Source: Candidatus Palauibacter denitrificans
Lineage (GTDB): Bacteria > Gemmatimonadota > Gemmatimonadetes > Palauibacterales > Palauibacteraceae
Direction of reading: 5' to 3'
NCBI GenBank assembly: GCA_009841015.1
Contig: VXMQ01000003.1
Span: 1 to 47,987 of the forward strand
DNA: 47,987 nucleotides
In this document: positions 1 to 8,169 of the stretch, piece by piece
Layout of the letters: the number at the start of each line of letters is the position of its first letter
Position numbering within the stretch: the first letter of the stretch is position 1
Translations under genes and position numbers: made by a program
The notes under the pieces: model-generated
Databases searched by the model: none
Seen by the model: the letters and a program-made list of their open reading frames with translations, nothing else
What the model was told of the DNA's origin: nothing

Positions 1-1062
1 CGGGCGCCCCCCGGACGCGGGCCGCGCCGGGGGGGGAGGGGGCTCCCCCACGGCGGCCGGGTGATTATCCTCCTTCTCCCCTTGGGCCCGCGCGCGGGCG
101 CGCGGGAACGGGGCACGCTTCGCCAACTGCCCGCGACCGGGGTCGGGCGGCGCGATCTGGCAGTCGGAAAGGCGCTCGGCATCGCCGGCGCGCTGGCGAT
201 GCTGCTGGTGCCGGCGGCGGCGGTGGGAGCGGCGGCCCTCGTCGTCGGGAGCCCCGGTCCGGCGGCATCCCCCGTGGCCCGGGCCGCGGTCCTGGCCGTC
301 GTCTACCTCGGCTACTTCGCGGCCTTCCTCGCGCTCTCGTTGGCCGTCTCCGCCTGGGCCCGCTCGACGCGCACCGCGCTGGTGATCCTGCTGGGCGTGT
401 GGGTGGTGAACGGGCTCGTGGCGCCGCGCGTGGCGGTGGACCTGTCGAAGTGGATGCACCCCACGCCCTCCGCCCTCGAGTTCGCTCAGACCGTGGAACG
501 GGAGATGGCCACCGGCACGGAGGACATCCCTCGCCCGGACAACGAGGCGCTGACCGAGGGATTGCTGACGCAGTACGGGGTCGAGCGCGTCGAAGACCTG
601 CCGATCAACCAGTCGGGCGTGCTGCTCCAGGCGAGCGAGGAGTTCGGCAACCGGATCTTCGACCGGAACTACGGCGCGCTCTGGGACACGTTCGAGCGCC
701 AGGGGGCCGTCCACGAGACGGTCGCGGTGGCGGCGCCGCTGCTCGCGGTGCGCGCGCTCTCCATGGGACTGGCCGGAACCGATGTCGAGCAGCACCGGCA
801 CTTCGCGAGCGCCGCCGAGACGTACCGCAGGGACTTGATGCGGCGCATGAACGGCGACCTCACGGAGAACTCCCTCAGCGGCGATTTCTCCTACCAGGCC
901 GGAGCCGAACTCTGGGAGTCCACGCCGCCGCTGCGGTACGACGCCCCGACCCTGGCCTGGGTCCTCGGCAACCGGATCCTGTCGCTCGTCGTCCTCGGGG
1001 GCTGGCTTGTCGGAGCGGTCCTGATGGCCGCGGCGCGCGTCCGGCGCGCGGAGGTGGCGTAG
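1..1062 (+). CDS. DUF3526-type ABC-2 permease, 5' partial
   Basis: Inner-membrane permease subunit of an ABC-2 type transporter. The frame is open from base 1, so the N-terminus lies outside the window; the first possible in-window start is GTG at 61. The visible part has the cytoplasmic ERGTLRQL motif that follows TM2, three hydrophobic segments, a long non-membrane loop (roughly bases 440-930) and a last TM before the stop. It aligns by eye with the permease at 5320-6783, sharing the VExLPxN and LSMxxxGT loop motifs. The frame around bases 1-110 is homopolymer-rich, and the TM2 region is shorter than in the paralogue, so a sequence error or edge artefact is possible there. The next permease starts one base after its stop, so the two form a pair. 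Substrate is unknown. Confidence 0.8.
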   Translation, partial: RAPPGRGPRRGGRGLPHGGRVIILLLPLGPRAGARERGTLRQLPATGVGRRDLAVGKALGIAGALAMLLVPAAAVGAAALVVGSPGPAASPVARAAVLAVVYLGYFAAFLALSLAVSAWARSTRTALVILLGVWVVNGLVAPRVAVDLSKWMHPTPSALEFAQTVEREMATGTEDIPRPDNEALTEGLLTQYGVERVEDLPINQSGVLLQASEEFGNRIFDRNYGALWDTFERQGAVHETVAVAAPLLAVRALSMGLAGTDVEQHRHFASAAETYRRDLMRRMNGDLTENSLSGDFSYQAGAELWESTPPLRYDAPTLAWVLGNRILSLVVLGGWLVGAVLMAAARVRRAEVA

Positions 1063-1063
1063 G

Positions 1064-2494
1064 ATGACCGCGCGCACCGTGCTCCGAAACGAGTGGCGTC
1101 TGCTCATGGCGGACCGGCCGCTCCGGATCGCGCTCGGGCTCTTCGCGCTCCTGCTCGTCTACGCGCTGGCCAACGGCGTGGTCTGGACGCGCTTTCAGGA
1201 GCGCACCGTAGAGGCCGCGCGGGCCGGAAACGTCGAGCGCACGCAAGCCCTCGAGCAGGAACTGGCCGACATCGAGGCCGGTGCGGAGCCCGCTTCGCGC
1301 TTCTCGGATCCGCGGCTCCCGAACGTGCTCGGCGGGGCGCGGGGCCGCCACACGGCGGTTCTGACGCCGGGCCCCCTGACGGCCCTGACGGTCGGACAGA
1401 GCGACCTGTTGCCGTACTACTACGACGTCAACATCTACACGAACGAGTCGTCGTTCCAGCAGAACGGAGAGGTCGAGAGTCCCCTCAACCTGATGGTCGG
1501 ACGCTTCGACCTCGCCTTCGTGGTCATCTACCTGCTGCCGCTGCTCGTGCTGGCCCTGAGCTTCAACGTCCTCTCGGAGGAGCGCGAGCAGGGGACACTG
1601 GCCCTGACCCTGTCACAGCCCGTGTCGGCGCGGGGCGTCGTGGCGGCGAAGCTCGCGTTCCGCGCCCTCGTGGCGGTGGGCATGGTGCTGGCCGTGTCGC
1701 TGGTCGGGCTCCTCGTCACGGGGGGCTTCGGCGCGCCCGGCCGGATCCTCCTCTGGTGCGCCGCGGTCGTCGCGTACGCGCTCTTCTGGTTCGTGCTTGC
1801 GGCGTGGGTGAACAGCCTGCGCCGGTCCTCCGCCTGGAACGCCACGGTGCTGGTGGGCGCATGGCTGGTGTTGGTCGTCGTGCTCCCGGCCGGGATCAAC
1901 ATCGCGGCCGGCCTGCTGCACCCGTTGCCGTCGCGCGTGCAGATGATCACCGCCCAGCGCGAGGCTTCGAACGAGGCCGTGAACCGCCGCAGCGAACTCC
2001 TCGCCAGATACCTGGAGGACCATCCCGAAATGGCCGAGGGGGTGGTGGCGGACGAACCCGGTCTGGGCGCACTGGCGTGGGCCGCTACTGACGCCGTCAA
2101 CCGACGCCTGGAGGACGTGACGGCGGAACACGATGCGCGCCGCGCGGAGCAGATCGCCCTGGTCCGCCGCTACCGCTTCCTGTCCCCGGCGCTCCTGGCG
2201 CAGGAGGTGCTCGGCGACGCGGCGGGGACGGGAGACGCGCGCTTCGCCGGCTTTCAGTCGCAAGTGCGCGCCTTCGCCGAACGATGGCGGGACTTCTTCG
2301 TGCCCGCGATCGTCGCCGGCGAGCAGATGGACGCCGGCGTTCTTTCCGGTGTACCGCAGTTCCGTCTCGCCGACGAGGCGGCCGGCGAGGTCACGCGCCG
2401 CGCCGCCGGCCCGCTCGCGGTCCTGGGCGGACTCCTCATCCTGGTGGGTGCGGGTGCGGGAGTCGGACTCGGCCGCGTGCGAGGCGCAGACTGA
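1064..2494 (+). CDS. DUF3526-type ABC-2 permease
   Basis: Full-length 476-aa inner-membrane permease. TM1 lies near residues 18-40, followed by an extracytoplasmic loop of about 100 residues, then TM2 (near 148-168), the cytoplasmic motif SEEREQGTLALTLS, TM3-TM5, a second large loop (about residues 290-440) and a final TM near 448-470. This is the usual layout of DUF3526 ABC-2 proteins. The ATG follows the previous stop by one base, with GAGG upstream. It most resembles the second permease of the other pair (6780-8156) and so is probably the B partner of a hetero-dimer. No ATP-binding subunit is visible; it may lie left of the window. Transport direction and substrate are unknown. Confidence 0.88.
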   Translation: MTARTVLRNEWRLLMADRPLRIALGLFALLLVYALANGVVWTRFQERTVEAARAGNVERTQALEQELADIEAGAEPASRFSDPRLPNVLGGARGRHTAVLTPGPLTALTVGQSDLLPYYYDVNIYTNESSFQQNGEVESPLNLMVGRFDLAFVVIYLLPLLVLALSFNVLSEEREQGTLALTLSQPVSARGVVAAKLAFRALVAVGMVLAVSLVGLLVTGGFGAPGRILLWCAAVVAYALFWFVLAAWVNSLRRSSAWNATVLVGAWLVLVVVLPAGINIAAGLLHPLPSRVQMITAQREASNEAVNRRSELLARYLEDHPEMAEGVVADEPGLGALAWAATDAVNRRLEDVTAEHDARRAEQIALVRRYRFLSPALLAQEVLGDAAGTGDARFAGFQSQVRAFAERWRDFFVPAIVAGEQMDAGVLSGVPQFRLADEAAGEVTRRAAGPLAVLGGLLILVGAGAGVGLGRVRGAD

Positions 2495-2508
2495 GACCCC
2501 GCGCCCGC

Positions 2509-2787
2509 ATGCGCCTGCTGACCGCAGTTCCGGTCGCGGTCTCGCTCCTCCTCGTCGCGGCCGCGGAGGGCTCGCATACGCACGACGACGCCGGCGACGC
2601 GCCGGCCCCGTGTCCGGTATGCGAGCTGGTGCACAACGCCGAGCCGGCGATCGTCTCCGGAGCGCTGCGCGTCGACGGGTCCGGTCCGGTGCGGACTCTC
2701 GCGCCTCCCGAGCACCGGCGGAACGCGGGCCCGGTTCATCTCTCACTTCACCGCAGCCGCGCCCCGCCTCTCCCGATCTCTCCGTAA
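2509..2787 (+). CDS. small exported Cys/His-containing protein (DUF2946-like)
   Basis: Predicted 92-aa protein starting at ATG 2509, 14 bases after the permease stop. It has a hydrophobic signal segment (residues 3-20, ending in AAAEG), then SHTHDDAGD and PCPVCELVH. The CxxC with nearby histidines recalls DUF2946-like periplasmic proteins found near metal-linked TonB receptors, but the match is by motif only. The C-terminal half is Arg/Pro-rich and without recognisable domains. It sits between an ABC permease and a TonB receptor in the same orientation, so a periplasmic metal-binding or redox role beside the receptor is a reasonable guess. The ribosome binding site is weak, and the longer upstream in-frame extension is a shadow of the permease. 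Confidence 0.55.
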   Translation: MRLLTAVPVAVSLLLVAAAEGSHTHDDAGDAPAPCPVCELVHNAEPAIVSGALRVDGSGPVRTLAPPEHRRNAGPVHLSLHRSRAPPLPISP

Positions 2788-2820
2788 CCCAACAGCCGTT
2801 GCGGTAACCGAACAGTCGTT
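2784..2820. promoter_or_regulatory. 17-bp direct repeat pair, candidate operator
   Basis: Two copies of GTAACCSAACAGYCGTT lie at 2784-2800 and 2804-2820. They differ at two positions and have a 20-bp period, about two helical turns. They overlap the stop codon of the small Cys/His gene and lie about 80 bp before the TonB receptor start. Repeated sites in phase suit a dimeric regulator. No known Fur or zinc-regulator consensus is recognised. Confidence 0.4.
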
Positions 2821-2900
2821 CCACGAACGCGGGTGAGACCGGTCGCGCCGATCTCGTACGCGTCCAAACGATACACGTACACAGTCAGAGGTCACTCAAC

Positions 2901-5309
2901 GTGAAGAATCGCATATTCGCCGCATTGTCGGCGCTTGTCCCTGCTTTCGTCTTCTTCGCCGCCGCACCGGCGGCGGCCCAGCAGACCGGGTCCATCACGG
3001 GCATCGCGCGGTCGGTCGACGACGGCTCGCTCGTACCGTTCGTGCAGTTCCGCGTCGCCGGCACGGATCGCGTCGCGCTGAGCGACGCCGAGGGCCGTTT
3101 CGTCATCCCGTCCGTCCCGGCCGGGGCCAGGACGCTGGTCGTGGAGGGCGTACACCGGGCGGACCCGATGTCCGTGGACGTTCCTTCCGGCGGTGCAGTT
3201 GACGTGGAAGTCGCCGTCTCCAACGCGCTCTTCGACATGCCGCCCATCGAGGTCCAGGCGACCCGCTCCTACCGGCAGGAGTTCGGCACCGTCGGCACGC
3301 GCATCCCGGCCCGGCTCATGGACGTTCCGCAGTCGGTGCAGGTCCTGTCCCGAAAGTTCATCGAAGATCAGGGGGCGACCCAGTTCGAGGATCTCTACCG
3401 GAGCGTGAGCGGATTGGTGGACCATCCGTACTCCGAGATGAACCTGCGTGGCTTCCAGCAGCGCGAAATCCTCTTCAACGGGGTGCGGGGCAACCCGTAC
3501 GGGAGCCTCGACGGCGGCGAGGACACCGGCTTCAGCACCAGCGTGGGGCGACTGACCAACGTGGAGCGGGTCGAAATCGTCAAGGGCCCCGCGTCGGTGC
3601 TCTACGGTTCGGCCGAGCCGGGCGGCGTGATCAACTATGTGACGAAGAAGCCGCAGGAGTCGGCGGAGTTTCGGGCGTCTCTGCTCGGCGGCTCGTACGC
3701 CCAGCGCGGCGGGAGCGTGGAAGCCACGGGTCCGTTCACGGGTTCCCGCCAGCTCCTTTACCGGGGGGCCGTGTTCTTCGAGGAGAAGGACAGCTTTCGC
3801 CACAACGCGGGCTTTCGCGACCTGCACCTGGCGGCGGGACTCGCGTGGATCCCCTCGACGCGCACGCGGGTCGACCTGGAATTGGAGAGGATCGACCAGG
3901 ATCTGGCGGGACACCGCCTGCGCGGGATTCCCGTCGACCCCGATGGTACCTTCCTGACCTCGCGGGACTGGACCACGACCGAGCCCACCGACTTCACCCG
4001 GATGGACGCCACAGTTTTCCAGGCTTCGGTGAGCCATGCCGCCGAGGATGGGCTGTCCATGGACGGCACCTTCCGGGTGCTGGGCTACGATCGGGCGGAG
4101 AACTATCACGAACCCCGCGGGATCCTGGAGGATGGCCGCAGCATGCAGCGCGAGTTCCGCGATCAGTTCCGGTCCAACGATGACTGGAGCGCGACCGCGA
4201 ATCTCCACGGACGGGTCGAGGTCCCCGGCGCCGGGACGCACGCCCTTCTGGGAGGGGTCGAGATTACTCAGCAGGACTGGCTCTTCCGCTACGCGCGAGC
4301 ACGGCAAAGCGGCCGCGGCGGGCCGGTGCCCGACCTGGATCTGTTCTCCCCGGTCTACAACGGGGGTGCGGCGTCGAGTTACGGCCTCGGACCCGGCGAC
4401 TACTCGGAGCAGGAGGTTCTGTCGCGCCGGTACGGGGTCTTCGTGCAGGACCAGATGTACTTCGGCTCGCGCTGGGTATTGGCTGCGGGCGGGCGCTACG
4501 ACCGGTACGACGACGAGGGGACCGTGGTCGGCGAGTCCGGCAGCGCGGACGCGTCGGCGTTCACTGGCCGGCTGGGCCTCGTCTTCAAGCCGAGCGAGCG
4601 GCTGTCGCTCTACACGAACGCGGCGAACGGTTTCTCCCGCGCCGACTTCGTACACCAGGTCCCGTCGGCGAACGGGCCCTTCGATCCGTCGCGCAGCCGC
4701 CAGGTGGAGGCCGGTGCGAAGGCCGATCTTCTGGGCCGGCGCTTGATGCTCATGGCCTCGGTATTCCAGATCCACAAGACGAACGTGCTGCGGCCAGACC
4801 CGGCGTACGGGCCGACCGGAAACAACTACTCGGCCGCATTCGCGACGGGCGAGGTTCGCAGTCGCGGGATGGAGGTGGACCTCGCGGGCACGCTGGGCGA
4901 CCGGTTGAGCATCGCCGCGAACTACGCCCTGCTCGACTCGGAGATCCTCCAGGACGACGATGCGCCGGACAACGTCGGGAAGCCGTGGCCGAATTCCGCG
5001 CGCCACTCCGCCGGGCTATCGTCCCGTTACGCGGTGCGGGGCGATGTGGGGCTGGCGCTCGGGCTCACGTACGTCGGCGAGCGCGAGCAGCCGTTCGCGG
5101 GGATCCGGGCGCCTGCGTTCACGGTCGTGGATCTTGCGGCCGACGTCCGCCTGATCGGACGCTTCGACCTCAGGGTCGCCGTCAACAACGTGTTCGATAC
5201 GAGCTATGCGACGGCCTCGCTCTTCGCCGCCCGTGCCGGGAACATCCCGGGCGATCCCAGAACGCTGGCCGTGACGCTCACGACCAGCTCCCTCTTCGTC
5301 GGACGGTAG
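2901..5309 (+). CDS. TonB-dependent siderophore-type outer-membrane receptor
   Basis: 802-aa outer-membrane receptor that would import a chelate using TonB energy. It starts at GTG 2901, with AGAGG upstream, and has a signal peptide ending in AAPAAAQQ. A carboxypeptidase-regulatory-like domain (residues about 28-110) comes first. The plug follows, with DVPQSVQVLSRKFIEDQ and VERVEIVKGPASVLYGSAEPGGVINYVTKKP, which is the pattern of the FhuA/FcuA siderophore-receptor class. The rest is a 22-strand-like barrel ending in NVFDTSYATAS and a final amphipathic strand. It sits between two pairs of DUF3526 permeases, with the next permease starting 10 bases after its stop, so it is likely co-transcribed with an ABC-2 system. 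The actual ligand cannot be read from sequence. Confidence 0.93.
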   Translation: MKNRIFAALSALVPAFVFFAAAPAAAQQTGSITGIARSVDDGSLVPFVQFRVAGTDRVALSDAEGRFVIPSVPAGARTLVVEGVHRADPMSVDVPSGGAVDVEVAVSNALFDMPPIEVQATRSYRQEFGTVGTRIPARLMDVPQSVQVLSRKFIEDQGATQFEDLYRSVSGLVDHPYSEMNLRGFQQREILFNGVRGNPYGSLDGGEDTGFSTSVGRLTNVERVEIVKGPASVLYGSAEPGGVINYVTKKPQESAEFRASLLGGSYAQRGGSVEATGPFTGSRQLLYRGAVFFEEKDSFRHNAGFRDLHLAAGLAWIPSTRTRVDLELERIDQDLAGHRLRGIPVDPDGTFLTSRDWTTTEPTDFTRMDATVFQASVSHAAEDGLSMDGTFRVLGYDRAENYHEPRGILEDGRSMQREFRDQFRSNDDWSATANLHGRVEVPGAGTHALLGGVEITQQDWLFRYARARQSGRGGPVPDLDLFSPVYNGGAASSYGLGPGDYSEQEVLSRRYGVFVQDQMYFGSRWVLAAGGRYDRYDDEGTVVGESGSADASAFTGRLGLVFKPSERLSLYTNAANGFSRADFVHQVPSANGPFDPSRSRQVEAGAKADLLGRRLMLMASVFQIHKTNVLRPDPAYGPTGNNYSAAFATGEVRSRGMEVDLAGTLGDRLSIAANYALLDSEILQDDDAPDNVGKPWPNSARHSAGLSSRYAVRGDVGLALGLTYVGEREQPFAGIRAPAFTVVDLAADVRLIGRFDLRVAVNNVFDTSYATASLFAARAGNIPGDPRTLAVTLTTSSLFVGR

Positions 5310-5319
5310 GATCGAACAA

Positions 5320-6783
5320 ATGAGTTCATGGAGAGCGGGTCCCCGCAACACGTTGCTTGTCGCCCGCCGGCAGGTGGGTGCGGTCCGTGAGGACCGGTAC
5401 GTCGTCTTCCTGCTGGGGCTCGTCATCGCCCTCGGCGTGGTCGCGGTCCTCGGAGCGCGGCACCACGCCGCCAGCGAGGCGGAACAGCGCGCCCGCTACC
5501 AGGCGATGGTCGAGCGCCAGTGGGTGGAGCAGCCGGACCGGCATCCGCACCGGGTCATCCACTACGGATTCCTCGTCTTTCGGGAGGAGGCGCCGCTCGC
5601 CTTCTTCGACCCGGGGGTCGGCGCGTGGGCGGGGACCTCGCTCTTCCTCGAAGGGCACCGGCAGAACACGGCCAACTTCGGCGATGCCCGGCATGCGACC
5701 GGGATGCTGCGCTTCGGCCGCCTCACGCCGGCGGCCGTCCTCTCCCTCCTCCTGCCGTTGTTCGTGGTCGTCGCGGGCTTCGCCTCGGTGAGCGCCGAGC
5801 GGGAGCGCGGTACGCTTCGACTCCTCCTCGCCCAAGGGGCGACGCCGGCCCAGATCCTCGCGGGCAAGGTGCTGGGCACGGGGGCGGTGGCGGCCCTCGC
5901 GGCCCTTCCCATCGGCGTCGCCGCCGTCGTCATCGCCGGGTCCGGGGCGGTCGGCCCGGTGTCGGCCGGGCGCATGGCCGGATTGGCGGGCATCTACGCG
6001 GCCTACCTCGCGGGCTGGGTGCTGTTGACCGTCCTGGCATCCTCCTTCCGGGCCTCCTCGCGGAGCAGCCTCGCGCAGCTGATCGCGATCTGGGTCGTCT
6101 TCTGCGTCGCCGTGCCGCGCCTCGGCGCCTCCGTGGCCGGAGCGCTGCACCCGCTGCCCTCACGCGCCGAGTTCACCGCCCAGGTGGAACGCGCGTTGAA
6201 CGAAGTGGGGGACAGCCACAATCCCGAGGATCCCTTCTTCCGTTCGCTGCGGGACGAGTACCTGGCGCGCTACGAGGCGGCGTCGGTCGAAGAGCTTCCC
6301 GTGAACTGGGGCGGCGTGGTGAGCCGCGAAGGGGAGGCCATCAGCAGCCGGATCCACGAGGAGCACCAGCAGGACCTCATCGAAGGCCAGCGCCGTCAGG
6401 ATCGCATCCTGTCCCGCGCGGGGCTTCTGTCCCCCTATCTGGCGGCGCGGGATCTTTCCATGGCGGTATCCGGAACCGGGCCGGAGGCGGTGGAGGCGTT
6501 CCGGGCGCAGGCCGAAGCCCACCGGTACGACCTCATACAGCGCCTCAACGATCTCCACATCAGCGAGATCCACTACGAGAACGACCGCGCCCAGCGGCTG
6601 CCGCGGGAGCATTGGGCGGAATTCCCGACCTTCGGGACGCGGCCGCCCCCGCTCGGAGGGGCGCTCGCCGGCCGCGCGCTGTCGCTGGCCGCGCTCGGCC
6701 TGTGGCTTCTGCTCCCCCTGCTGGGTCTCGCCGTCACGCGAAGGCGGCTGGCGCGGGTAGGGGTGGAGCGGGCCGCATCGTGA
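5320..6783 (+). CDS. DUF3526-type ABC-2 permease
   Basis: 487-aa inner-membrane permease. TM1 is near residues 25-45 and is followed by an extracytoplasmic loop of about 90 residues with a HPHRVIHYGFLVFR stretch. TM2 is near 125-150 and leads into AERERGTLRLLLAQGATPAQILAGK, the hallmark of this ABC-2 group, here split as AERERGTLRLLLAQ. TM3-TM5, a second large loop (about 290-440) and a last TM complete the protein. It is the paralogue of the cut permease at the left edge (A-type). The next permease overlaps its stop by 4 bases (GTGA), which implies tight coupling as a hetero-dimer. ATPase and substrate are unknown. Confidence 0.9.
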   Translation: MSSWRAGPRNTLLVARRQVGAVREDRYVVFLLGLVIALGVVAVLGARHHAASEAEQRARYQAMVERQWVEQPDRHPHRVIHYGFLVFREEAPLAFFDPGVGAWAGTSLFLEGHRQNTANFGDARHATGMLRFGRLTPAAVLSLLLPLFVVVAGFASVSAERERGTLRLLLAQGATPAQILAGKVLGTGAVAALAALPIGVAAVVIAGSGAVGPVSAGRMAGLAGIYAAYLAGWVLLTVLASSFRASSRSSLAQLIAIWVVFCVAVPRLGASVAGALHPLPSRAEFTAQVERALNEVGDSHNPEDPFFRSLRDEYLARYEAASVEELPVNWGGVVSREGEAISSRIHEEHQQDLIEGQRRQDRILSRAGLLSPYLAARDLSMAVSGTGPEAVEAFRAQAEAHRYDLIQRLNDLHISEIHYENDRAQRLPREHWAEFPTFGTRPPPLGGALAGRALSLAALGLWLLLPLLGLAVTRRRLARVGVERAAS

Positions 6784-8156
6784 GGGCCCGGCTCCGTCTC
6801 CTCAGACTGGAACTGCTCCGGCTGACGCGCTCCCGCGGCGTGGCCATCGCCGTCTTCCTTCTACTGGCGATCGGGGTCTACGCGGCCTGGCGCGGCGGCC
6901 GCAACATCGAAGCGGCGGAGTCCTCCGCGGTCGCCGCGGAGACCGCCTACCGCGACCAGCTGGCCTACCTCCTTTCCAGCTACCCTCCCGCGACGGAAGC
7001 GGGGGAGATGCTCTACTACCTGGCCTTTCCGGCTCCCCAGCCGTCCCTGCCTCTGGCCGCGCTCGCGCGGGGCCGAACGGAGGTCGAGGCGGCCAGCCTG
7101 CGAATCCGGCTCCTGGCGCTCGAGGGACAACTCTACGAGCACGAGACGGTGAACCCGCGCCTCGCGGCAGCCGGCGATCTCGACCTCGCCTTCCTGCTCA
7201 TCGCGCTCCTCCCTCTCTTCATCATCGCCCTCACCTACGACCTCGTCTCGAGCGAGCGGGAGGGGGGCACCTGGAATCTCGTCCGGCTCTTCGCCCGCCC
7301 GCGGCGGCTCCTCGCCGTGAAGCTCGCGTCGCGCGCCTTGCTCGTCGGCGCGGTGGTCGCGGTGCCGGTCGCGGTCGCGGCGTCGCTGGCGGGCTTCAGT
7401 TTCGACGGCCGGGCCGGTTGGGCGATGGCGCTCATCGCGCTGCACACCCTCTTCTGGTTCGCGCTCTGCCTCGGCGTCGCGTCCCGGCGCCGGTCCTCCA
7501 CCGCGAACGCCATGATCCTGGTGGGGACGTGGGTTGGGCTCACCCTGCTGGCTCCCGCGGCGCTCAGCCTCGCGAACGCGATCCTCCATCCCGTCCCCGA
7601 GGCGCTGGAGCTCACGGTGCGCCAGCGGCAGGGATATCACGAGGCCTGGGATCTGACCAAAGCCGAGACGATGGAGGACTTCTTCACGGATTACCCGGAG
7701 TGGAGCGACCGGACAGTCCCGGAGGACGTGTTCACGTGGGCCTGGTACTACGCCATGAACCACCGGGGCGACCAGGCGGCGCGTGACGCCTCCCGCGCGT
7801 ACCGGGACGTGCTTCGGGAGCGGGAAGAGTGGGCCCGGCGGTCGTCCCTCTTCGTGCCCCCGCTCGCGGCCCAGCTCGCCCTCGATCGCCTCGCCGCCAC
7901 CGATCTGTCCGCCCAGCTCGCCTACCAGGACGCCGTCCGCCGACACCACGAGCGGCTGAAGACATACTTCTACCCGGTTTTCTTCGACGCTGTGCCGATC
8001 GATGCCGTCGAATGGGACGGCGTGCCCGCCTTCGAGCCGGCTGTCCTGGAGGAGAGCGCGACACGGGCCGGCTTCCCGGCGGCGACCGCCCTCCTCCTGA
8101 CCTCGATCCTCATCCTCGCCGCGGGGGCCCGGATCTCCGGCCCGCGCGCGGACTGA
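6780..8156 (+). CDS. DUF3526-type ABC-2 permease
   Basis: 458-aa inner-membrane permease. I place the start at GTG 6780 because it overlaps the previous TGA (GTGA) and opens straight into an Arg-rich N-terminus and TM1 (about residues 18-35); the longer open frame upstream is the previous gene out of frame. A first periplasmic loop spans about residues 38-135. Then come TM2, the motif SSEREGGTWNLVRLF, TM3-TM5, a large loop (about 270-425) and a final TM. It is the B-type paralogue of 1064-2494. It is the last gene of the left-edge locus and converges with the serine hydrolase 13 bp downstream. Function beyond ABC-2 permease is unknown. Confidence 0.88.
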   Translation: MRARLRLLRLELLRLTRSRGVAIAVFLLLAIGVYAAWRGGRNIEAAESSAVAAETAYRDQLAYLLSSYPPATEAGEMLYYLAFPAPQPSLPLAALARGRTEVEAASLRIRLLALEGQLYEHETVNPRLAAAGDLDLAFLLIALLPLFIIALTYDLVSSEREGGTWNLVRLFARPRRLLAVKLASRALLVGAVVAVPVAVAASLAGFSFDGRAGWAMALIALHTLFWFALCLGVASRRRSSTANAMILVGTWVGLTLLAPAALSLANAILHPVPEALELTVRQRQGYHEAWDLTKAETMEDFFTDYPEWSDRTVPEDVFTWAWYYAMNHRGDQAARDASRAYRDVLREREEWARRSSLFVPPLAAQLALDRLAATDLSAQLAYQDAVRRHHERLKTYFYPVFFDAVPIDAVEWDGVPAFEPAVLEESATRAGFPAATALLLTSILILAAGARISGPRAD

Positions 8157-8169
8157 CCCCCGGCGGCCG

